A DNA stretch of 64,000 bases from Amyelois transitella (taxonomy: Eukaryota; Arthropoda; Insecta; Lepidoptera; Pyralidae): assembly GCF_032362555.1 (NCBI RefSeq), contig NC_083520.1, positions 4,216,001-4,280,000 on the forward strand, written 5' to 3'. Shown piece after piece: positions 24,129 to 36,300 of this stretch. The translations under genes were made by a program, and so were the position numbers. The notes beneath the pieces are model-generated. The model was not told where the DNA came from. It ran no database searches and saw only the letters and a program-made list of their open reading frames with translations. Within the stretch, counting starts at the first letter, position 1. Every line of letters begins with the position of its first letter.

Positions 24129-24179
24129 CTTTCATACTCGTAAATAAACAAATAAATATAGACCCAAACCTTGTTTCAG

Positions 24180-24303
24180 GGGGGCGCAATCGCGCGAATG
24201 GTGTTCAGCGATGGGGGGGCCGCGGCGCATGTCCAGTGCGCTGCTGCTGCCCTTTGCCTTGCTGTCTCTGCCTACTGCGGACGCGGCCAATACCACTTAC
24301 AGG
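24180..24303 (+). CDS. Receptor exon 1: 5' UTR end, start codon and signal peptide
   Basis: A TTGTTTCAG acceptor ends at 24179, so an upstream non-coding exon must exist. The ATG at 24211 has purine at -3 and G at +4. It is followed by arginines and a hydrophobic run ([14 protein letters not shown]), a signal peptide likely cut near TADA. The donor GTAAGT starts at 24304. Coding part 24211-24303 (31 codons, ends in phase 0). A second in-frame ATG lies at 24229. Confidence 0.85.
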
Positions 24304-27300
24304 GTAAGTATGTAGTACTGCTCACTGTAATAACAATGTCTTCCTAAACAAAATTTGGGATTTCCTCTTAGAATCTTTGCTGGGATAACAAACCCGAAGG
24401 AAGGAAATATTATATAATGGTTACATAGTTAGTCTATGTAACCATTATATAATATTTCCGTCTTGATAAATGAATAGTTCTGGTCCAGCCTCGCCGTCAT
24501 CAACCCGCGCTAAATAAAATGGCTAGTATATAACTGGAACTGAGGTCAGGAAGAGGGTGTGAGTAAGGCATGCAGCTGACGGTAAATTCTTTACCGACTT
24601 CCTTTACAGCATGTTAACCATTAGAGTATTACACTATGGCAGGCCTTCGAATTGGTGAACTGTTGTTGTAGCCTACCATCAATATACAACACCTTCATTT
24701 CTCGATAACTTTCGACAAGTTCGGTCGAGCTCATGACAGCTCTACTTAACTTTTTGAAAATGCAACTAAAAAAATCACTATGTTAAAACAAAAATAGAGC
24801 CAAGAAACATAAACACAAAAATCAGTGAAACTAAAAACATTTTCCTCAAAATGTTGTATAAAATTATTAACTCGAAACTACGTGAACTCGAACAAATACG
24901 TATCTCAATTTCAAGCCAGGAGCATGTTTATACGAATGCAACTAAGAAAACTTGATAGCATTAATTAATACGTGCTGCTCGCGTGATTGCCTTGTTGTGG
25001 GAGTTCACGTTTGGCAAATAACAAGCTGGCAACGCGAGGAAGCTGCTTTCCAAGAATTCGCTAGTTTCACTCTGTATAGTTAGTTATTAGATACTTGTAC
25101 AGTTAGGATGTAAATTTATTTTGTTTTTATTGATATATATATAATAATATGCAAGTTTTGGACAGTTATGTAATGGTTGTGGAATAAAAAGCATTCAATG
25201 TAGATGTAGATGTCTATCATGAGGAAACCTGCATATTTAAACAGCTGTAAGGCTTGTAAAGGTTGCGAAAGTCAGATGAAAGTCGCTTGAGCAAGAGATT
25301 GAGATGAAAGAAGCACCCCGGCGTTCATATTACCGGGACTAGTTACGACTAACGCCAGTGGGAGAAGAATAAGAGATTTTTTTCATTTATGTACAAAGCA
25401 TTCAAAGGTAAAGCTGAAAATCCAATGATGAAAAAGAAAGACCACACAAAAACGCTTAAAAAGCGGTTGTGGCTCGTTTTCGCACGATATTTTGGCAACA
25501 CCGACTGACGTACCAAATTTTGAATAACAGCAAATTTGTCGCAATCAACTTGCTTCTTTTATGTAGATAACAAAGTTGAACGCCCGTTCCAAAGCTATTT
25601 CGAAGAAACTTTCCTATTAAAACTTCTGGTGACTGGACTGGAGAGTCTAATGGAAGTCATTACCCTATGTAGGTAAATTTAATGTTATTGACAAGCTATA
25701 TTTTGACAACTGAACATGGCCTTTCTGAGTTTGCATTGAGATTGTTGGCGCTGTCTTCTCTGTAAGGGATAAAGACATTTTTATATGTACGTACCTATGT
25801 ATATTTTAGTGCTGCACTCTAGTAATAACATACTTATACCTCGGCTAAACATGTACGAGTACCTTAGTATTAGTATACTAAGGTACTCGTACATGTTTAG
25901 GCGATAGTATTATTTAGTAATAATACTTAAATTTAAAGTCGTTTCAGTTGCTTTAGATAAACAGTAAAAAAGACCGAATACTTTTTTACTTTTTTATTAC
26001 TTTTTTAATAATTACTATCAATATTTACTTGAAGTAAAGTTGTGGCGAATAAACTCTAGAGCTTTGCAATATTCGAGATAGAGATACATATAACTCGATG
26101 TTGCTATTATTTTTATACCTACGTCTACGTACATTTATAGTATTATGATCAATTAATTTTTTTCTGCACCAAAAGAAAAGAATATAAATCCAAAATCATG
26201 ATAACAAACGCATCATTAAAATATTTTTTTAAGTAAATTAAACTTTAATATAACATGCCCGCTCTAGCACGAACCATTTACTTACATGATAAAATAGAAA
26301 AGTTAAAACATACTTTAATCAGAGATGGTAAAAAAACAGTTCCAGAAAATTCAACACTAATTTATTCGAAGTGAAACGTATCGTTACTGAAAATGTAATT
26401 AACTCGAGTGTAATTAGCATAATGGTGCAGAATATAGCACATAATTAATGAACCTCGTTATTCAAGCTGAAAACGTGTAAATAAACTTAAAATATCTGTA
26501 CTGCATAAAACGTACTGTATTATGTGCACGCGCCCCTCTGAATAGATGAGTATTCGTGTTTGCATACACATCAATCTTTGTGGCATATCGTTGTTCAGCT
26601 ATTATTTAATTAATTACTTACTTTTTTAAATTACTTAAAACGATTACTTAATATTTAACGTCTGATACTTTATAAGCTTTATATAATAATTATGTTTGTT
26701 CAAATGGTATCTTACAACTTAATTTCGAGGAAAATAGGTATCTTCAACTGAAATTGTGCTAACACGTTCGGTTAATATGACAATAGGATAAGTAAAAGTG
26801 AGCATTACTTAGGTGCTGCTATCACTGGTGACTGTTAAAGCTTGTATCCAAAAATTAAATCTTGTTGAAATTTATTACTTGTGACTTTTTCAAATAAAAC
26901 TAAATTTTATCTGCTTTGTACGGGATTATCTTTTCTATGGATGTTGTAAAAGGCGATTAAGAGAAAAAGAGATTTTGTTGGTCTACCCCGCAAGAGTTTT
27001 AGACGTGATTGTACCAAACTATTTATGTATGTACATAATTGGCTTGCTCAAATGAGTTCGCTACTGAATAAAGGATACTCGTATCTGAATGATTGTTAGA
27101 GACTTGTACGAGAATATGAGTACAGGCTTACTTTGTTAAAAGTCTGAAAAACCATGATGTGACTAGTAGAAATTATGAATAAAAATAAGCTACATACAAT
27201 CAGGGCAGAACAAAATTATGCTAAGTGATCAATATATTCCTGATAAAAAGTGTATTCCAACGAAACTACATGTTAGACAAAACGGAACCATACGTAGGTA

Positions 27301-30300
27301 CAAACCTTGCGCGAGTTCTGGGCAACATCTGTTTAATATTTCTCAGGCAATTTGTTTTCGTTGACAAATTGTGCTTTCGAGATCCACTTCATGAGCAATT
27401 CGAAACGTCGCTACGAATATATATTTATTTTCCGTGATGTTTTTGCTCCATTATATCATCGGGGTGTACCTACGTCATGTATAAAAAAATAACAAAACAA
27501 CAAGTAAATAAAACGCAAATGCAAATCACACAATAAAATTTAATCTATCATGTTAGTTTATGGAATTATAAGGTATGATGAATGATACTATATTTTTGAC
27601 CTCACCCCGTTATAGCTAATAACAGATGAGAGATTTTTATTTTGCGTGACAATACAACCTCGATTTTGGTGTAAATAGATACTTAGACTTGTTACCATGA
27701 TTTTATAGAAAATTCTCATAGGAGCAAAATTCCGTACAAAAATCGGAATAAAACATTTTCTATCACGACCAGATCGCAAGAACATTGCCATTTAGCTTAG
27801 GAGGGTGAGAATCCCCAAATAATTCACATTCAATTTCAATATCCATTGGAAGTATCAAAGATTAAGTTAGGAGATACTTCACTGACCTACTTTCAACACC
27901 TTATTGAATTGAGTGTATCCGAAACATGATCAATCGAGATCAATTCTAAGCTTTCTCATTCATGTTTTGACATTAAACCTCATATGGTTATTGTAAGACG
28001 AAAAAGCTCTTTTAAATGAAATATGTAGAATGTTACAAGTACTATTCTAGAATTAAATCTAATTTATATAAAAAGTTTTTTTTTAACAATATGGATAAAC
28101 AAAGTACGTTCTAGTTATTTTTTTAACAATATGAAAAAACATAATGAATTACTTATATAAACAATCCCAGTGGCAAAAATAAAATAAACAAGCTTTCAGA
28201 GACGAAATCCGAAACTTTTAAGGTTACACAAAACCACTCCGGTTTGTATAGAATCTTCAATTTCGCAAAGTGAAGATAGGGATCCGTGTATATTGGGAAC
28301 AAAATGCAGAGGCAAAAGGAGACAATAGCAAACCTCCTTTATTTTGTGCTATTTCTAGCTCTTAAATAAAAGAAAATAGGTAATGATTTAGATAGACATA
28401 GCGTTAGTTGCCGAATCGGTAGGTAAGGTTAAAATGCGTAGTGCGCATTAAGTCCATCTCGGCCATGTACCAATGACTCTTTTCTAAGTTGTGAACATTA
28501 GTTTGAGTGCTAATATGGTTTATTAATTTAATGTTTATTTACTAGCTGTTGCCCGCGACTTCGCCCGCGTTAATTTCGAGTTGAATCTTGATCATACAGT
28601 TAGATACAGTAACAAAAAGAAATCTCTATCCATTTCAGTCAAAAATACTAAATGTACAGACAAAATATTTTTACTGTTTTATTATATGTATAGATTTGTT
28701 CTCATAAATTCCTTTATTATAATTTGACTTCCTCAAAATACATCTTTTAACGTCTTACATCGTACCACACTATTCTATATCTTAATTTTTCTTGATATTG
28801 CCAATATTTTGATAATTAATCATAACAATTTCAATAAATAGTTTCCTTAGTTACTGCCTTAGTCACAAAGTCACAAGACGAAATCAAGGAGAAAGAAGAA
28901 GTCGCCTTTAGTCACCTGCTGTGGCATTAAAATTTTCATCGTCTATTTAAAGTTTATTATCATATCAAAATTTCGCATCGTTCTGAATATTTTATTAAAT
29001 TATACATAGGAATGTTTTGAATAATCTCATTCATAGCATAACCCGAGCACTAACAAGATGCAAACAATCGTTTACGTGTTTTCTGCACTCTAGAGAAAAT
29101 AAGATTGCTTTTTCTCAGCTACTAAAACTAGGTATATTTACATAATAATAGGCGATGAATTATGCATGAAAGACTGCTCCAGTCAGCGGTTGCAGGTGGG
29201 GTATTGCATATTATTTGAATTTTACTGTTAAGATACTTACTCTTACGTAGAATGAGTATAAATGAAAGATAGCTTTAAAACAATATTTAAACTTACATAC
29301 ATACATATAATCACGTCTTTATTCCTTACGGGGTAGACAGTCTCATAAAGACTGTAAGGCCACGTTCAGCTGTATGGCTTAAAGATGGAATTGAAATTTA
29401 AATAGTGAAAGTTTGCTAGCCAATTGCCTAAAAGAAGAATTCCAAGTTTACTAGTCTATCTCTAAGTCATCTTTTATGACCTCAATGGAAAGGAGATAGA
29501 GTGATCCTATTTTAACAGCCGAAAACCACACTCTATCATCTAAACTTTTACTGACATACGAGTAGTTAATGCATAACATAACTCAAATACAATTACCAAG
29601 TTATCACATATTGATATTGATGGGTTGAACGCCTGAAAGCTTGCTTGTAATTACCTATAAAAAAAATGAAACCGAGTAGAAAAACGACTGTTTAAATAGA
29701 GTATTCTTGAATTTATTTACACTTGAGTTAAACATATTTAACTATCACAAATATAAAAGTATATTTGTTTGTTCTGCTCTTCACGTCCAGCCGGACCAAT
29801 GAAATAAAGATATTGTACAAAGATAGTTGACAGACCGAAGATAGATGTTATTTTATTTGAAAGAAAATAAAACTTAAATGTATCAGCTCTCTTATTACTA
29901 TAACTAGAGAGCACCCGCGGCTCCACCCGCCTAATAAAGAATAGGTACGAGTATATGAACAAAGTTTAGGGTTGTGAAGAAACAAATATTTGTGCTCGTA
30001 CTTTTAACAAAATAATGAGCATAGGAGCATAGGAGTACCTACTAAAACATATTATTGTTCACCAGAATCCATTTCGTAAACTCATTCTGCCTTGTACACT
30101 TATGTACTTAAAGGGTTATACATACAGCGATCCTAAATAAACCTAGGATCACTGTTTAACACACAAAAGCATATTAACTGAGCCATCATAGAGTAATAAA
30201 GGCTGTCAACATACATACATACATATTACGGCTATATCCCTTATCAGATAAGGGATAAAGACGTAGTCATTAGCTAAAATCATGTAAGCAAATGCTAAGT

Positions 30301-33300
30301 TAGGATATTATGAAATTATCGGGGAAGCAAAAAGGCTTGAGCAATAGTTATTCTTCTTTCCCCGGGCTTTACTCCCGGTTACATCCTCAGTTCTTATGAA
30401 AACATCCCCACGACTTTGGAGAGGAGCCCGGGGTACGCCTTTGACCATGGATCCTGGATTCGATGAATCATTGTCTTACACGAAGAGACTCCCATCTGAC
30501 CTCAGCAACCCTTATATGGGAATCTTACCAACACCACGACCATGACCACACGTGATTACACATGATACACGTGGCTCTTATACCTACCTAATAATTGTTC
30601 TCAATGTTCACAAAACTAATTGGTATATCAAATCATAACACAATTACTCTAGTTAATTAATTAGACAAGTAATGAACTAAGTAGGTACTTATATTAGTTA
30701 TAGATAGCGATATAGGCAGCCGTGTGACCCAGTTCTCACCACAAAACCTGCCAGCTTCACAACTGATTTCAGATTGTATTAAAATAGTATTGTTAAGATG
30801 TCATTACATTGTGCCTTTGTTACCCAGAATTTGAGAAAGTACAACTCCAGCCTCCATCCATTTAGTTCCCGTGACTTTCACAAGACCACTATCGCTTTCT
30901 TGTCCATGTCAGTAGAGGGAGTAAGCACTAACACCTGTAACAACCCTGTGAAGGTTGCGAAAGACAGGCGGGAGTAGCTTCATCCAAAAACCTGACTTAC
31001 CCAATCCAGGACTTACGAAGAAAGAACTTCGGTAAAGGCGTACAGACTCGTCACCAGAGAGTATATTTCCTAGTATACCTCATTAGGTATTAATTAACCA
31101 GTCTAGTCATAACCAGTCTGGTCATTACCAGACTGGTTAATTTCAAAGTAAGTTTCTCTATAAAAAAGTTATTAAACCGAGTAGTAAATAATAGTTATTT
31201 CGGATACGATACATTTATATTTTGTTCGTTGGATTATAATGCCTCTGCTCTGGTAAGTCTACGAAAAATTCATATTAAAAATATATCTAGTACTGGGCAT
31301 GCACGTGTCGTGCCACGCTTATAGTCCCCTATTTATAGTTGCCCATCACAATAGAAAAACGTTTAATGTAAACGGCATAGCAGCAACCTTTAATCGTATT
31401 TGTTATGTTTTTAATACTGAGTTCAGTTTACTTTAAATACTTAGGTCGACCGTTATCGTTGTGTTAGTTCTAGGTGAAAGGTGCCAAGATTTTTAACAAT
31501 CAATAATGTGCTTAATTTATAATCATAAAGGTATCAATTAGTAACTTCATTGAATCCTACTAATATTAAAAATGCGAAAGTTTGCGAGTATGTCAGAATG
31601 TCAGTATGGATGTTTGTTATTCTTTCACGCAAGAATTACGTTGAAATTTGATATGTAGGTAGGTGAAAAAAATTTACATATAGGCTACTTTTTATCCCGG
31701 AGTCCCCGCAGGAATGATTCCACGCGGACGAAGTCGCGGGCGGCCTCTAGTTTATGCAAAAGTGAATCAAGTACTAAGACTCTAAAAAGATAAGTTCAAA
31801 GTTGGATATGGGTGGAACTAATAAGCTTTTCTCGCAGACTCTCAATCCTTAAGTGAAGTCGTTCTTATATAATTTCTTTTAAAATTCGTTTAAGAACCGC
31901 GTAACATGATCTTAAAGTACACAATATATAGAGGTACCGCTGAACAATATTGTTCTCCTTATTCAACTGATAGCGTCATAAAGTACAGTCAACAGCGTAG
32001 CAAACTAGAACATAAACCCTAAAGTCGTGGCATTATTTTGAATATAACGATGCATAATGTAGATTGCTTTGTACATCGTGTAATGTTACTTTAGAAGAAA
32101 CATGTATTCATTTCCCTGTCGTAAGAGGCGAATCAGGAAATAAGAATGTTAGGTTCTCCTATAAATAGAGTCACCATAGATTTCAGAATAAGTAAAATTA
32201 ACTAAGCAAATAAACAGTTATTAAATAAACAGGTAGAAGGGGAAGTTTTAGAAGGCCTAGAAAAACTAACCTTGATCAAAACACGTCCTGAGAAGATTGC
32301 CCTAACATGAAGAGAATTATGAATAGGATTGATGAAGCGAAAGGAGTATGCAGGGATCGTTGCAAGTGGAAAAATGTAGTCAATGCCTAAGTCACTTTAC
32401 GATTTGGCCCACTGTACACACGGCTGCTTAGTAAGCCTACTCACTGGTTTGCCTCGGGCCCGAGAGATTTGTGAAGAAGTTTAAAGACCAGCATTTACGT
32501 GTAGTTGTTTATGAAAATCTGCCCTCTGGCCTGACCTTTGCAGGAAGAAATAAAAAATCATAGAACGATGTTCTTCACACTCTTTATTAAAATTGTAACT
32601 GCACTATATAGTTTCGTTTTCAGATGTTATTTGTAAACTATACATATTTCAAGAGGAAAATTGTATTTATGGAAGATCCCTATATAAAACTGTAGGCAAA
32701 AACTAGTCAAACATAAATAAACATAGGGCCGTGAGCGGTTAGATAGCTCAGCGGCCACTCGATCAAGCGAAGAGTCCGAGTGGTCAGCACATATTTAGCT
32801 CGACGATGCGAAGGCCCTTCTGACTCAAAGCCCTTGAAAGCTAGACGGGTTTACAATATAAGCCGCTTGATATCTTTATAAATTGTATTATTGCTCAAGC
32901 CATTTTGTGTAACATATTTTATGGCAGACAGTAGAAGCAAAGGTTTATAAAGAAGCTTTCGGTGTTTAGTTTTATTATTTGCAATATATACTTGAATATA
33001 TTATGTATTTGCAAAAAAAAATTGATGCAGAAAAAAGTGGATCCATTTTATTTTTTGGAAATCATTCGGCATGATTAAATTATGTATTGTGCGGTAATGT
33101 TGTACTGAAAAAGCTTATCTTGATTGCTTACGAGCTCAAAAATGAATTCCGATCCCAAAATTTTCCCCGAATCTTTGATAATAGAACTCTGTTTTCGTGT
33201 TTAATTAACGCGAATATTACATTACACATCGTTCCATTTCATCTGACACGCCTCATTTAATAGGATAGCACTTGCTTATAATAACATTCTCTAAGAGCTC

Positions 33301-36300
33301 AATCCTGGATTAAGGGGGTCAGTGGAGAGCCTATTATCAGATACAGGGAAGATAATGCCTGCGTCACAAAATAATAAGAGTATGTAACAAGTGTCTTGTT
33401 TTAAATAAAGAAGAAAGTTCACTTTTTATTTTATAAATTAAGAGCGACCCTCCCCGACTTCGCACGGGTAGCATTTATAATAATAAACCTTCCTCGAAAA
33501 AACCCTGAAACAGGAAAAAAATCTGTCCATAACTTTCCAAAATTAGCGCATACATAGACAGAGAAAATGGAAGACTTTATAGATAGTGTACTGATAGTGT
33601 AGATAATCGCACATACCTATCGCATTAAATGCACAATGGTCAAAAATGCAATGTAATAAGTTTCACACTATTATCTTTCAATATCAGTTTGGTCCAAAGG
33701 TTCGACTGGCAGAGAATGCCTTGTGGCATTAAGTCCACCTGTTGTACATTTAACGTGCATATAAAGTTTAAAAAAATATTATCTATTACCCATTATAAAG
33801 AGATAAGAATTCATAAATAGTAGAATGTCTTACATTTAGCTATGAACTTTTACTTTATTAAGTACTTGCATATAAGAACAATACATCTCACTAAAGGACA
33901 AAGAAATTCGTTATAAACATCTGTTATCTCTTCAATTTGTGCTCACGTTGAGACGAAGTATTCCCCCACAATAACCATGGGAATTCTCCGAGCATTTCAA
34001 TTATGAAGCTGTTGTCACGGGGCTGTTTGTGTTCCATTTGCACAGTAATTCCTGGGCTTTGACTACTGTACTGTTATTCGAAGAAGCGTTACATGCAATG
34101 TTTGTACACGCTCCATCGTCCTTTTCGGAGTTTCCAATCAATATATGTTTGTTTTACTAAGTCGTGTTCACACTTTGGTGATGGTTTAATTCTCGGTGAC
34201 CTACTATCGAAGACAAAGCCTCACTAACAATACTATGTCTCCTGGGTATACCTACCAATGCAATATATTTTAAATTGACTAAATTTCAACCAAATCGGCG
34301 AGTTAACATTAAGAATGTCAAAAAACGAATATGTAACGTTTTTATGTGAGGGCACGAATCCCTAAAAGTTTGTGGACAATATACGCCCTACACAAGAAGA
34401 CCTTCATTTGAATGAACAAGACATGACGCTATAAACACGCAAAGGGAAAGCAGCATTATTCAAAATAGGGAAATGTAGAGTTTGGAAAGGAAATGAACTA
34501 CCGTAAACTAACTGCCGTGTGGTTCCCGGCACAAACATAAAAAAGAAAAGGATTGACTCGTAAATAAGGGAAACTTAGGATTCTTCATTTATGCGATTGG
34601 CTTGCAACCTGTCACTATTTGAATTTCAATTCTATCATTAAGCCAAACTGCTGAACGTGGCCTTTCAGTTTTTCAAGACTGTTGGCTCTGTCTGCCCCGC
34701 AAGGCCGTAGACTGATTGACCGTGACTATATGCATGTATGTATGAAATACAAGAAGATGCTACTTACTTAATATCTACAAAAAGTTTTTATTTTTTTTTC
34801 AGACATTATTTAGTCTAGTCTAAGATGGATTACCATATTCATCTTTATTTGTAACCATGATCCAATCTGGTCTGATTTCCTTGTTAGGGTCACAAAGGTC
34901 GGACATCAGTAACTCTACTGTAGTCACCTGACCTTACAACCCTTGGGCCTTGGCAAAGGCAAAGGACTGTGGGTCCGAGCATGACAAAAAAAGAAGGACA
35001 TTGATGAATGAAATGAGATTAAAATGTACATATATGTAAAATATTGAACCGAGTCTCGTTCCCGGAAGGTTAGAAATTTTTTATTATCTTCACTTACTAA
35101 ATCAGTTCATATATACCTAAGATTTATTAACATATTTTTTCTTTTAACTATAAATATAATATGTATCCACACAAATAATACATTACATTTAACCTTATAG
35201 TAATTTATGTATTTACGATTTAATATGTTGTTTTTAAAAACGAAATGCAAAACGTGAAATTAAGAAAAAAACAATTAACTTATGATAGTTGTCGCTTTTA
35301 CCTTTACCTAGTCTATCTTTTTTTTATGGAAGGGATTATCTACCTAAAAATGACATTTTTCTCGATAAACAAACATACACATAGTAGAACATGGACATTG
35401 ACATGGCTTTGATACACAAAGGAAAAGCTAAAACTTTGTGAAAATCCGTTAAAAACACATACTAGCATACATACCTACATTCTGCGTGTGACCGACACTC
35501 AGCTATTACATCGCTTATAAATTCTGGCGGTCAAACTGTCCGTTGCCTTAATTAGAGGACCCGCTGTTACAAATAGCATCTGCTGTTGACATCACACCCA
35601 CAAAATATTGAGTACACAGAAAAATAAACACAAAACAGGTCAAGCAGGCACTTGACCGCAAAAATTCTGACAAATGTTTTCATGGCTTCTAAAAGAAACA
35701 GGTGTGAAAGGTACAGGAAAGTGTGCACACATATCAAATCTTATGGGGTAGACAGAATGGATAGTCAAAAGACGAGAACTTTTTTGTCTTCTCACTCATG
35801 GTGTTAGACTTAGTTAAGTCGTCCGGTCTATCCGACAAGTCCCATTGAGAAGCCCGGAGTTCTGGAGTTTCCGGAGAGAAGTCCGGTGTCGTCTTTGACC
35901 ACGATAAGTCAGGTTTTTACACAAAGCGAATCATGTCTGATCTCCGCAACCTTTGCAGGTCATGGTTACACATCCAGTTGCCTAAATGTGCAGGATTTCA
36001 AGAGATTATTTTGGTAGTCTTATGAGGTAGACAGAGTAGATAGTCAACAGACTACTGAAAAGCAGCGTTAAGTCTACTAAATGAATGATAATACTCTTAC
36101 AATAAAAGTGAGATTCAAAGGTAAAGTTCTTCTCTCCAAATGGTACCTTGAAATAAGAAATCTATCTAAATAAAGTCGAACCACCTCAAAACGTTTCTAT
36201 CAACGTAATGCCCTGGCTGAATCAAATTATTACCACAGTCCTTGAAAAAGATATTCACTCCAATTTTTCTGAATTAATTTCACATTAGTCACCTGGTGCT

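Larger units (their letters stand above)
8032..24179. other. Gene-poor, repeat-rich 16 kb interval
   Basis: I find no supported protein gene here. Recognisable content is the R1, R3 and Helitron-like repeats listed separately. Between them lie AT-rich stretches with nothing I can name (8840-9720, 10080-11420, 11840-12690, 13260-14290, 15420-16690, 18310-19050, 19770-22320). GC-richer islands without known identity lie at about 13640-13860, 18180-18305, 20810-21020 and 22500-22650. Any of these could be an untranslated exon of the receptor gene or a regulatory element. Confidence 0.5.
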
